Assembly: GCA_007119395.1 (NCBI GenBank)
Contig: SKPS01000037.1
Span: 1-16,263, forward strand
Reading direction: 5' to 3'
Origin: Lentimicrobiaceae bacterium
GTDB lineage: Bacteria > Bacteroidota > Bacteroidia > Bacteroidales > SKPS01
DNA length: 16,263 nucleotides
The notes under the pieces are model-generated. The model was not told the origin of the DNA. It searched no databases and saw nothing but the letters and a program-made list of their open reading frames with translations. Position 1 is the first letter of the stretch. Each line of letters opens with the position of its first letter. This document shows, piece after piece, positions 6,623 through 13,802 of the stretch. Position numbers and translations under genes: made by a program.

Positions 6623-9600
6623 ATGTTGAACCAATTTATAAAGTTTTCACTGCTGAACAAGCAGTTCATCATGTTGAGTTCTTTCATGCTGCTTGTTTTT
6701 GGCATCTGGATCGCCAGCAGGATGGATATCGATGTTTTCCCTGACCTCACTGCCCCTACTGTGGTGGTGATGACAGATGCCCATGGTATGGCACCTGAAG
6801 AGATTGAGCGATTGGTCACCTTTCCCCTGGAGACCGCTGTCAACGGCGCTACAGATGTACGCAGGGTTCGTTCGGTCTCTTCGCAAGGGTTCTCCTTTGT
6901 TTGGGTGGAGTTTGACTGGGGCACAGATATTTACCGGGCCAGACAGATCGTTTCTGAGCGCCTTATCGGGATAGATGCACAAATGCCGGAAGGAGCGGGT
7001 CAACCGATGCTGGCGCCACAGTCGAGTATGATGGGTGAGATTATGCTGATAGGCATTCAATCTGACAGCACCTCGATGATGGATCTGCGCACCCTGGCAG
7101 AGTGGGATGTAAAACCTTTGATACTGGGCACCACAGGTGTTTCACAGGTAACCATCATGGGGGGCGACTACAAGCAATACCAGGTGCTGGCTGATCCTGC
7201 CAGGATGCATCACTACCGTGTCACGCTGGACGACCTGATGCAGGCTTGTCGCCACATCAGCGACAATGCGCCGGGTGGTGTGCTGCGTGAATATGGCAAC
7301 GAATACCTTGTACGGGGAATCGCACGCACTTCTGATCTGGAGGAGCTGGGCGCCTCTTTTCTCCGGATGGTGGATGGTCGTCCGGTTCGCATCAGCGATG
7401 TGGCGGAGGTGACCATTGGGCATGCGCCCAGGATGGGATATGCCTCGGGCAATGCTAAGCCAGCAATCATCCTCTCTGTCTCCAAACAACCCAACGCCAA
7501 CACCCTTGACCTGACAGAACGTATCGAAGAGAACCTTTTGCAATTGCAGGAGAACCTCCCTGCCGATGTAGAGATCAACACCCGCATCTTCAGGCAGGCC
7601 GACTTCATCAACACAGCCATCTCAAACGTAAGGCACGCACTGATTGAAGGAGCCATCTTTGTCTCCATCATCCTGTTTCTGTTCCTGGGGAGCTTCCGCA
7701 CCACCATCATCTCCCTGCTTGCCATACCGCTGTCGCTACTGGGAGCGATACTGGTTCTTCACCTGCTCGGCATGACCCTGAACACCATGAGTCTGGGGGG
7801 GATGGCCATTGCCATAGGTGTTCTGGTTGATGATGCCATCATAGATATAGAGAATGTTTACCGCCGGCTTCGTCAGAACCACCTGCTGCCTTCCGATGAA
7901 CGACGGGATGCTTTTACCGTGGTTTATGAAGCTTCCAAAGAGATCAGGGCTTCCATCATGAATGCCACCCTCATCATCATTGTGGCTTTCTGCCCCCTTT
8001 TCTTCCTCTCTGGCATGGAGGGGCGAATGCTCCAACCTCTGGGTATCACGTTTATTGTCTCGCTGTTTGTCTCATTGATTGTTGCGATGTCATTAACCCC
8101 GGTACTGGGGCAGCTGATGCTGAGCGGGGATCGTTATCTGATCAAAAACCGCAAAGAGAAATGGATCGTCAGAAAGCTGACCCGTGGTTATGAGCGTTCC
8201 CTGGGGTGGGCATTGGGGCACAAAAGAGCAGTATTAATTCCGATTATCTCCCTTTTCGTTGCGGCCATTGTGATTTTCTCCACTTTCGGGCGGAGTTTCC
8301 TTCCTGAGTTCAACGAGGGGGCGCTGACCATTGCGCTCATTACCGAGCCCGGCACTTCTTTGGAGGAGAGCAATCGGTTGGGTACATTGGCAGAGCGGGA
8401 GTTGCTGGCTATCCCTGAGGTGATCAGTACAGCGAGGCGTACAGGTCGGGGTGAGCTGGATGAACACGCCCAGACCACAAACAGTGCTGAGTTGGATGTG
8501 AACTTCATCCTGAAGGATCGCAGCCAGGCAAGCTTTATGGCTGATGTGCGCAGCACCCTGGAAGCGATACCCGGCATTGCCACCTCAGTAGGTCAGCCGC
8601 TGGGGCACCGGATAGACCATGTGCTTTCCGGAACGAGTGCCAATATTGCCATCAAGATTTTTGGTCACGATCTCGGGAGACTCTACTCAACCGGAAAAGA
8701 GATTGAGCACCATATCAATGGCATTGAGGGGCTTGTGGACGTGAATGTTGACCAGCAGGTAGAGATCCCACAGCTTCAGATCCGTGCCAACAGGGAGAAG
8801 CTGGCTCATTACGGCATTACCCTGGAGCAGTTTCACGACTTTGTGCATATCGCTTTTGGTGGCTTGAAGGTGGCAGATGTTTATGAAGGTCAACGCTCTT
8901 TCGACCTGGTGCTTCGGCTTCACCAGCACCACACCAGCAGCATGGATGGGATCCGCACCGCGCTGATTGATGTCGCTGATGGCAGCAAGGTTCCTTTGGA
9001 GCAGGTGGCTGACATTGTCTCTGTTACTGGTCCCGGCACCATCACCCGCGAGAATGTGCAGCGAAACATAGTAGTGTCTGCCAACGTCGCAGGGCGGGAT
9101 CTGCGCAGTGTAGTGAACGACATCCGTGCCACCATCAATGACCACATCCGGTTGCCTGAAGGGTACCGGATCGAATATGGTGGCCAGTTCGAAAGTGAAG
9201 AGCGGGCATCCAGAACCCTGTTGATCGCATCCATTCTGGCACTCATCATCATCTTCTTCCTCCTGCTCCAGGAGTTCAAGGAGTTCAGGCTGTCAGGTAT
9301 TATCTTGCTGAACCTGCCCCTGGCACTGATCGGTGGTGTGTTCGCTATCTGGATCACATCATCGGTGGTGAGCATCCCGGCCATCATCGGGTTTATCACC
9401 CTGTTTGGTATTGCCACCCGAAACGGCATCCTGCTTATCTCCAACTACAAGAGACTTCAAAACCTGGGCGTCCCACTCTATGAGACCATCACAAGGGGCT
9501 CTGCCGACAGGCTGAATGCCATCCTGATGACCGCACTCACGGCCTCTCTGGCATTGATCCCACTGGCCCTGAGGGGTGACATATCTGGAAATGAGATCCA

Positions 9601-9724
9601 AAGCCCCATGGCAAAGGTGATTCTGGGCGGGTTGATCACATCAACAATTCTTAACATTTATGTCGTACCCATCATATATAGCATCACCTTCAACAGGCTA
9701 ACCAAAAAAAACGGAGCAAAATGA
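6623..9724 (+). CDS. Heavy-metal efflux RND pump, CusA/CzcA family (second operon)
   Basis: Second complete HME-RND inner-membrane pump, also 1033 residues but clearly diverged from the first. Signature DIDVFPDLTAPTVVVMTDAH (35-54) is followed by PEEIERLVTFPLE (58-70). TM blocks lie at about 13-32, 338-500, 536-555 and 866-1022. The TM4 motif reads AIAIGVLVDDAIIDIEN (395-411), with the proton-relay acids Asp403 and Glu410 and extra acids Asp404 and Asp408. This is a subtype common among CusA/CzcA proteins. RIDHVLSG (663-670) puts His666 where E. coli CusA has Met672. The other CusA metal Met positions appear to be Ala571 and Asp625. A His cluster HQHH (767-770) lies in the second porter loop. 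It follows the adaptor by 12 bases and its TGA overlaps the channel ATG. Substrate is probably a divalent metal but unproven. Confidence 0.95.
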   Translation: MLNQFIKFSLLNKQFIMLSSFMLLVFGIWIASRMDIDVFPDLTAPTVVVMTDAHGMAPEEIERLVTFPLETAVNGATDVRRVRSVSSQGFSFVWVEFDWGTDIYRARQIVSERLIGIDAQMPEGAGQPMLAPQSSMMGEIMLIGIQSDSTSMMDLRTLAEWDVKPLILGTTGVSQVTIMGGDYKQYQVLADPARMHHYRVTLDDLMQACRHISDNAPGGVLREYGNEYLVRGIARTSDLEELGASFLRMVDGRPVRISDVAEVTIGHAPRMGYASGNAKPAIILSVSKQPNANTLDLTERIEENLLQLQENLPADVEINTRIFRQADFINTAISNVRHALIEGAIFVSIILFLFLGSFRTTIISLLAIPLSLLGAILVLHLLGMTLNTMSLGGMAIAIGVLVDDAIIDIENVYRRLRQNHLLPSDERRDAFTVVYEASKEIRASIMNATLIIIVAFCPLFFLSGMEGRMLQPLGITFIVSLFVSLIVAMSLTPVLGQLMLSGDRYLIKNRKEKWIVRKLTRGYERSLGWALGHKRAVLIPIISLFVAAIVIFSTFGRSFLPEFNEGALTIALITEPGTSLEESNRLGTLAERELLAIPEVISTARRTGRGELDEHAQTTNSAELDVNFILKDRSQASFMADVRSTLEAIPGIATSVGQPLGHRIDHVLSGTSANIAIKIFGHDLGRLYSTGKEIEHHINGIEGLVDVNVDQQVEIPQLQIRANREKLAHYGITLEQFHDFVHIAFGGLKVADVYEGQRSFDLVLRLHQHHTSSMDGIRTALIDVADGSKVPLEQVADIVSVTGPGTITRENVQRNIVVSANVAGRDLRSVVNDIRATINDHIRLPEGYRIEYGGQFESEERASRTLLIASILALIIIFFLLLQEFKEFRLSGIILLNLPLALIGGVFAIWITSSVVSIPAIIGFITLFGIATRNGILLISNYKRLQNLGVPLYETITRGSADRLNAILMTALTASLALIPLALRGDISGNEIQSPMAKVILGGLITSTILNIYVVPIIYSITFNRLTKKNGAK

Positions 9725-10923
9725 AAACAACCTTTCTGAGTATCATGATCGCCCTTGTTGCATCATCTCTGCCAGCACAAACTACATTAGACACAGTGCT
9801 ACAACAGATCGAAAGGAACAATCCTTTGTTACAAGCACTAAAGCTTGAGGCTGATGCACGCATGCTTGAGCACCAAACCGGCTTGATGCCTGCCAACCCT
9901 GAAGCCACGGTTAATTATCTATGGGGAAATCCTTCTGCATTGGGAAACAGAACAGACATAAACATTACCCAATCATTTGAATTTCCCACGGTGTATTTTC
10001 ACAAGGCACGTCTTTCAGAGTTGCAGATGCAAAGGGTTGAGACAGAATATGGTCTTTGGGCCAGCGTTTTGCTTTACGAGGCACGACTCATCTGCCTTGA
10101 GCTGGTTTACCAGAATGCATTAATGACAGCCTTGCGAGGCAGGCAGGAACACGCGCGCCAAATTGTTGAGTTCATGAAGCGAAAATTCGACCTCGGAGAG
10201 GTCACTGTACTTGATTACAGGAAATCAGAGATGAACCTATTGAACATCACTGGTGAACTTAGACAGCTCGAAGCCAAACAGGCAATCCTTGATGCCCGGT
10301 TACAAGAGATGAATGGCGGCAATCCTCTGGCAATCAGAGACACTGTGCTAGGCCCAGTGATGCTTGACACCGACTTTGAGCGGTGGTTTATCCAAATCAC
10401 AGAGGATCAACCGGTATTGCAATGGAACAGGCTATTGACCGAGATTGCTAACAGGGAGATCCGGCTGGCTTCATCGCAAAGGCTTCCAGGCATTCATGGG
10501 GGTTACATGAGCGAAAAAATTTTGGGACAGGAGTTCCGTGGTTTCATTGCCGGAATTACAATTCCACTGTGGGAACAACGCAACACAGTGAATCATGCAA
10601 AAGCGAAGGCTGTGGCAGCAAAAAGTCGTGAAGAGACCTCACTGCTTCAATACCGACTCAGGCAACAGAGCCTCCATGAACAGGCTCTCCACCTGCAACA
10701 AGTGGCCTCTATGTTTCAGAATGATCTCGCAGACCTGAGCAATATTGAGCTCCTCGACAAGGCCTTCCAAAAAGGAGAAATTACAATTACTGAATACCTT
10801 TTAGAGCTGTCGGCGTACTATCAAAGCTCCGTTCAGCTTTTTCATCTTCAATACGAGGCACATCTGTTGGCTGCTGAACTATACAACCCCTTCCCGGAAC
10901 AAACAACCCAACGCTCCCCTTAA
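9721..10923 (+). CDS. TolC-family outer-membrane efflux channel (second operon)
   Basis: 400-residue outer-membrane factor completing the second tripartite pump. The signal peptide is residues 1-19 (MKTTFLSIMI core, LPA/Q cleavage), with no lipobox. OEP features include NNPLLQALKLEADA (33-46), the beta-strand turn ITQSFEFPTVYFHKARLSE (82-100), paired helices of about 100-195 and 240-380, and ITIPLWEQRNTVNHAKAKA (279-297) at the second repeat. KGEITITEYLLELSAYYQS (351-369) is the late helix typical of CzcC-like channels. It is poorly similar by eye to the first channel (3261-4532), so each pump has its own partner. The start overlaps the pump stop (ATGA) and has GGAG at 9713-9716 only 4 bases upstream, so coupling is likely. 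Base use is a little more A/T-rich than in the pump gene. Confidence 0.9.
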   Translation: MKTTFLSIMIALVASSLPAQTTLDTVLQQIERNNPLLQALKLEADARMLEHQTGLMPANPEATVNYLWGNPSALGNRTDINITQSFEFPTVYFHKARLSELQMQRVETEYGLWASVLLYEARLICLELVYQNALMTALRGRQEHARQIVEFMKRKFDLGEVTVLDYRKSEMNLLNITGELRQLEAKQAILDARLQEMNGGNPLAIRDTVLGPVMLDTDFERWFIQITEDQPVLQWNRLLTEIANREIRLASSQRLPGIHGGYMSEKILGQEFRGFIAGITIPLWEQRNTVNHAKAKAVAAKSREETSLLQYRLRQQSLHEQALHLQQVASMFQNDLADLSNIELLDKAFQKGEITITEYLLELSAYYQSSVQLFHLQYEAHLLAAELYNPFPEQTTQRSP

Positions 10924-10960
10924 GAGCCTATACCCACAAGACCGGGTTCGTCGTTTTTGT

Positions 10961-10968
10961 TACTTTTG
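10961..10968 (+). promoter_or_regulatory. Candidate -7 promoter element upstream of the methyltransferase
   Basis: TACTTTTG matches the Bacteroidetes -7 consensus TAnnTTTG. It lies 44 bases before the ATG at 11013, inside the 89-base gap after the efflux operon. No TTTG is found at the expected -33 spacing, so the promoter is only partly supported. A separate promoter makes sense because the function changes here. No convincing terminator for the efflux operon was found in the gap. Confidence 0.4.
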
Positions 10969-11012
10969 CCTTTCATTGAAACACAAATACAACATCACCC
11001 GGTTTTCTGCCT

Positions 11013-11915
11013 ATGGAAGAACAATTCAAATGTAATTTATGTGGCAATCGGCACAGTCGTAAAATCCCTTTCCGTTACTGGTTCAAGAAGCGACATATTT
11101 ATGCCGTTAAGTGCGGTTATTGCGGGCTCATTGTGTTACATCCAAGGCCCACAGACCATGAGATTGATGAGATGTACCGTGCCGAGTATTTCACGGAAGA
11201 GGATGTGCAAACGCACCATTATTCGGAGGATTACCTAACGGCGGTAGCACGAGTGGACTATGGTGCGAAGGTAGACGAAGTGAGGCATCTGCTGCCGGAG
11301 GGTGGATCGGTACTGGAAGTGGGTTGCGCCACCGGAGAGTTGCTCAACGCATTCAAGACTGCAGGCTACCATGTTACCGGCGTTGAGATCTCCTCTTTTG
11401 CAGCGGAGCATGCAAGAAAAAACTACCAGCTCAACATCATCCAGACACCATTCACAAAAGAGCAGACCGGCAACCAGCTTAAAGCAGAAAGCTTCGATTT
11501 AGTGATGATGGGTGATGTGTTGGAGCATTTCACCAACCCTTTGGATGCACTTAGATATGCACACTCTCTGTTGAAGCCGGGTGGAGTATGCATCGTTCAT
11601 GTGCCCTCTACCCTGAATCTGATCTCCACACGATTGGCTTTTCTGCTTTACCGTATGACCGGCACACAGAAAACCATGACCATTCCCCCATACCATCTCA
11701 CTGAATTCTTCCCTGATACGTTAAAGAGAAGCTTTCACGAAGCCGGCTTCTCGCAATGCCGTATCAGGCAGGAGACAAAGCATCCGAAAACCATTGCCCT
11801 GCGCCACTCCAGGCTTGAAAATTTTGCAAAGGTAGCCACGCAGTACCCCAACTACTGGCTCACCAAATGGTTTGGCATTTTTGGCGACCGGCTTACCGGG
11901 GTTGGCAGAAAGTGA
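11013..11915 (+). CDS. Class I SAM-dependent methyltransferase with N-terminal four-Cys motif
   Basis: 300 residues. An N-terminal zinc-ribbon-like segment carries CxxC at Cys7/Cys10 and again at Cys34/Cys37. A Rossmann methyltransferase domain of the Methyltransf_23/11 type follows. Motif I is LEVGCATG (101-108), the acidic end of strand 2 is Glu125 in VTGVEIS, and FDLVMMGDVLEHF (161-173) is the post-II motif with the DVLEH signature. LLKPGGVCIVHVPS (186-199) completes the core. Such proteins, with a Cys-rich head, often sit in surface polysaccharide or sugar-modification clusters and methylate sugars or lipid-linked intermediates. The substrate cannot be read here. It converges on the dehydrogenase gene, with 15 bases between stops. 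The start is the first ATG giving the whole Cys motif, and no Shine-Dalgarno site is seen. Confidence 0.85.
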   Translation: MEEQFKCNLCGNRHSRKIPFRYWFKKRHIYAVKCGYCGLIVLHPRPTDHEIDEMYRAEYFTEEDVQTHHYSEDYLTAVARVDYGAKVDEVRHLLPEGGSVLEVGCATGELLNAFKTAGYHVTGVEISSFAAEHARKNYQLNIIQTPFTKEQTGNQLKAESFDLVMMGDVLEHFTNPLDALRYAHSLLKPGGVCIVHVPSTLNLISTRLAFLLYRMTGTQKTMTIPPYHLTEFFPDTLKRSFHEAGFSQCRIRQETKHPKTIALRHSRLENFAKVATQYPNYWLTKWFGIFGDRLTGVGRK

Positions 11916-11930
11916 GAGAAACCGGGTTTA

Positions 11931-12713
11931 TCATTTCTTCCCGGGCATCAGGGTGTTTTCGTTCATCACCCCGCCGTCGGCTGTGATGATGGATCCGGTG
12001 ATCCATGAAGCCTTTTCAGAGAGCAGGAACAAAACCATCTCGGCGATGTCATCAGGCTGGCCCAGCTTGCCCAGAGGATATCTAATAATCGCCCTTTCAA
12101 GCATCCGGCTGTACTCTTCTTCAGTCTGAACAATCCGATTGTCGTAGTGCAGGTTGGTCACCACCAACCCCGGATTAACAGAGTTTACTCTGATGCCGTA
12201 TTGTCCCAGCTCCCCGGCGAGATACCTTGTGAACATATCAAGGCCGGCTTTCGATACAGAGTAGGCAAGGCTCGTCCCGGGCTTCAGGGCCGCCACTGAG
12301 GAGATGTTCACGATAGATCCATCCCCCGATTTCTGCAACAGAGGTAGCATCCTTTTGGTGAGCAAAAAAGGAGCCGTCAGGTTGGCCGACAACACCCGCT
12401 CCCACTCAGGTAACGTAGTGCTCTCCAATGTCCCCTTGTTTAATACCGCTGCATTGTTCACCAAACCGTGCACAACACCGTATGTGTTGCTCAGATGGTT
12501 GTACAACGCCTCTATATCACCGTGGTTGGTAATGTCACCAAGAATAAACTCAATGTTCTGCCCCGTCAGCGCCAGAGACTCCCTGATCCTGTTTACTTTT
12601 TCAGCACTGCGACTAAAAGAGACCACAGTGACCCCCGACAATGCAAGCTTCTTTATAATTGCCAGACCAATGCCGGAGGTGCCTCCGGTAACCAAATATA
12701 CCCGCTGTTCCAT
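11931..12713 (-). CDS. Classical short-chain dehydrogenase/reductase (SDR family, FabG-like)
   Basis: 260-residue NAD(P)-dependent oxidoreductase of unknown substrate. The cofactor motif TGGTSGIG is at 9-16, Asp60 sits before the adenine pocket, and NNAA is at 86-89. The catalytic tetrad is Asn111, Ser139 (NISS), Tyr151 and Lys155 (YSVSK). PG at 181-182 and the late SWITGSIITADGG (236-248) are classical. Ser34-Arg35 after strand 2 suggests NADP(H) preference. The frame extends 24 codons further upstream, but the Met at 12713 is chosen because AAAGGAG (12723-12729 on the reverse strand) lies 9 bases before it and the protein then begins at the Rossmann strand. It is convergent with the methyltransferase and divergent from the membrane protein. 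The C-terminal tail after DGG is about 12 residues longer than usual. Confidence 0.93.
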   Translation of the reverse strand: MEQRVYLVTGGTSGIGLAIIKKLALSGVTVVSFSRSAEKVNRIRESLALTGQNIEFILGDITNHGDIEALYNHLSNTYGVVHGLVNNAAVLNKGTLESTTLPEWERVLSANLTAPFLLTKRMLPLLQKSGDGSIVNISSVAALKPGTSLAYSVSKAGLDMFTRYLAGELGQYGIRVNSVNPGLVVTNLHYDNRIVQTEEEYSRMLERAIIRYPLGKLGQPDDIAEMVLFLLSEKASWITGSIITADGGVMNENTLMPGKK

Positions 12714-12750
12714 GTGTAACTGCTCCTTTTTTCGTTTCAACTTACATCCA

Positions 12751-12778
12751 CAAAAATAGTCAAAACTCTGACAACAAA
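12751..12778 (-). promoter_or_regulatory. Candidate promoter for the short-chain dehydrogenase
   Basis: Read on the reverse strand, TATTTTTG (12758-12751) matches the Bacteroidetes -7 element exactly, and TTTG (12778-12775) lies 16 bases upstream of it, a little closer than the usual 19-21. The predicted start near 12745 gives a leader of about 30 bases containing the AAAGGAG ribosome binding site. Confidence 0.45.
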
Positions 12779-12859
12779 CATACACTTCTAATTATCAGAC
12801 ATTTCAGAAACTCGTCCAATTCATCATCAAAAAAAAAACACCATTAACCAAAAATGAAG

Positions 12860-12867
12860 TATTTTTG
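12860..12867 (+). promoter_or_regulatory. Candidate -7 element for the membrane sensor-like gene
   Basis: TATTTTTG fits TAnnTTTG exactly, but the expected -33 position falls in an A-rich tract with no TTTG. If used, the transcript would carry a leader of about 120 bases before the ATG at 12993, which includes a possible 11-codon upstream frame. The gap 12714-12992 otherwise holds the divergent dehydrogenase promoter and no recognised gene. Confidence 0.35.
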
Positions 12868-12960
12868 AAGACCTTGCTGCCGATGCATAATGGTAAGGGT
12901 TTGAAAACCGATTCCCGTTCATTATCAGGCGTATTCGGTAGCATATATTGTGTGAGCGTA

Positions 12961-12996
12961 ATGAAAGACAAAACGTTAAAACACCTAGCCTCATGA
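12961..12996 (+). CDS. Possible 11-residue upstream ORF (leader peptide)
   Basis: ATG at 12961 opens the frame MKDKTLKHLAS, and its TGA overlaps the ATG of the downstream membrane protein as ATGA at 12993-12996. The downstream gene has no Shine-Dalgarno site, so terminating ribosomes could restart there. The frame is short enough to be chance, and only a weak purine run (GTGAGCG) precedes it. Confidence 0.22.
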   Translation: MKDKTLKHLAS

Positions 12997-13703
12997 AAGA
13001 GAAGGATGAAGCAAACAAAGAAGAGAAAAAAGAAGAGAACCCTGTAGATTCTCACAGCAATGAGAAGCAGGAAAATCATGAAGCCCATAAAGATGACAAG
13101 GAAGAGCCATTGTCGGGCGGCAGTTCTGAGCCACCAATGGGGGGGGATTCCCCGGGCGACAAGGGCACAACCCCCACTCCGCCACCTGACAAGCCTTCGT
13201 TTTTCAGCAAGCTATTGAAAGCGATGAACAGCAACAAGCCGGCATCTGCGTTTGCCATTGCGCTGTTGGTGGTAATTGTATGGTCACTTGTTGTGCATCA
13301 GTCGAACAAGGTGCAACACCAGCGGGAGGTGAGCAAGATGGTTGCTGAGCATAGCCAGGCTGTTGACAGCTTGAACATCAGGAACCTTGAACTGAGCGCA
13401 CGGGTCTTTTCATGGTCGGTACGGAGTGAGTTGATGCGGAAAAATACAGAGAACCTTAACCAGTTGTTTACGGTCTTTGTACAGGAGTCTGATGCCAATC
13501 TGGTGCAGCTTATTTCTGTTGAAGACGGAACGGTGACCATCAGCACTGACAAGCAGTTTGAGGGGCGTCCATTGGACATTAAAAACCTTACGGAGTTGCT
13601 GGCACAACGCATTGTGACCGATGACAATGGGACAACCGTTTACCTGCAGGTCATGGGTTTCAATGAGCCGATTGGCATCTTGATGGCCCGGAAGTCAAAC
13701 TAA
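12993..13703 (+). CDS. Single-pass membrane protein with charged N-tail and possible Cache-like extracytoplasmic domain
   Basis: 236 residues, family not recognised. Residues 1-68 are low-complexity: Lys/Glu/His-rich, then Gly/Pro/Ser-rich, probably disordered and cytoplasmic. One TM segment spans about 84-102 (SAFAIALLVVIVWSLVV). A predicted helix follows (103-150, with repeated hydrophobic positions), then a small alpha/beta domain (about 150-234) with VQLISVEDGTVTISTD (171-186), GRPLD (191-195) and YLQVMGFNEPIGILMARK (217-234). This order resembles the extracytoplasmic part of a single-Cache sensor, but no kinase, GGDEF, HAMP or methyl-accepting domain follows, so any signalling role needs a partner. 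The frame runs back to a TTG at 12948. The ATG at 12993 is preferred because the added residues look non-coding. The polymerase-like gene starts 92 bases downstream. Confidence 0.75.
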   Translation: MKEKDEANKEEKKEENPVDSHSNEKQENHEAHKDDKEEPLSGGSSEPPMGGDSPGDKGTTPTPPPDKPSFFSKLLKAMNSNKPASAFAIALLVVIVWSLVVHQSNKVQHQREVSKMVAEHSQAVDSLNIRNLELSARVFSWSVRSELMRKNTENLNQLFTVFVQESDANLVQLISVEDGTVTISTDKQFEGRPLDIKNLTELLAQRIVTDDNGTTVYLQVMGFNEPIGILMARKSN

Positions 13704-13773
13704 CGGTACACTGCGCATGGGTTTTACAGCAAACAGCTAACCCACTCCGGTAAAAAAGATTTTCCCATCTTTG

Positions 13774-13802
13774 CCATGGGTAAATCATACAATCCATGGG
13801 TA
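13774..13802 (+). repeat. 9-bp direct repeat at the start of the polymerase-like gene
   Basis: CCATGGGTA occurs at 13774-13782 and again at 13794-13802, 20 bases apart. Both copies carry an ATG in the same local context. The second ATG (13796) opens the 467-codon gene. The first (13776) opens a 13-codon frame in another phase that ends at 13817, just inside the gene. A partial copy (CATGGGT) lies near 13717. Confidence 0.5.

Noticed and set aside
10931..10960. ACCC/GGGT hairpin after the second channel gene, as the operon terminator
   Set aside because: Only four pairs, and the T run is separated from the stem by several bases.
11922..11944. CCGGG/CCCGG inverted repeat between the convergent methyltransferase and dehydrogenase, as a bidirectional terminator
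   Set aside because: Five-pair stem with a 13-base loop, no T run on either strand, and it overlaps the dehydrogenase stop.
12804..13088. Reverse-strand 94-codon frame with hydrophobic residues
   Set aside because: The hydrophobic run is the complement of the Lys/Glu-rich start of the forward gene and of an A tract. It overlaps the better supported gene at 12993.
13718..13744. TGGGTT/AACCCA inverted repeat after the sensor-like gene, as a terminator
   Set aside because: Six-pair stem with a 15-base loop and no following T run.
13766..13773. CATCTTTG as a -7 promoter box for the polymerase-like gene
   Set aside because: It differs from TAnnTTTG at the first base and has no TTTG at the -33 position.
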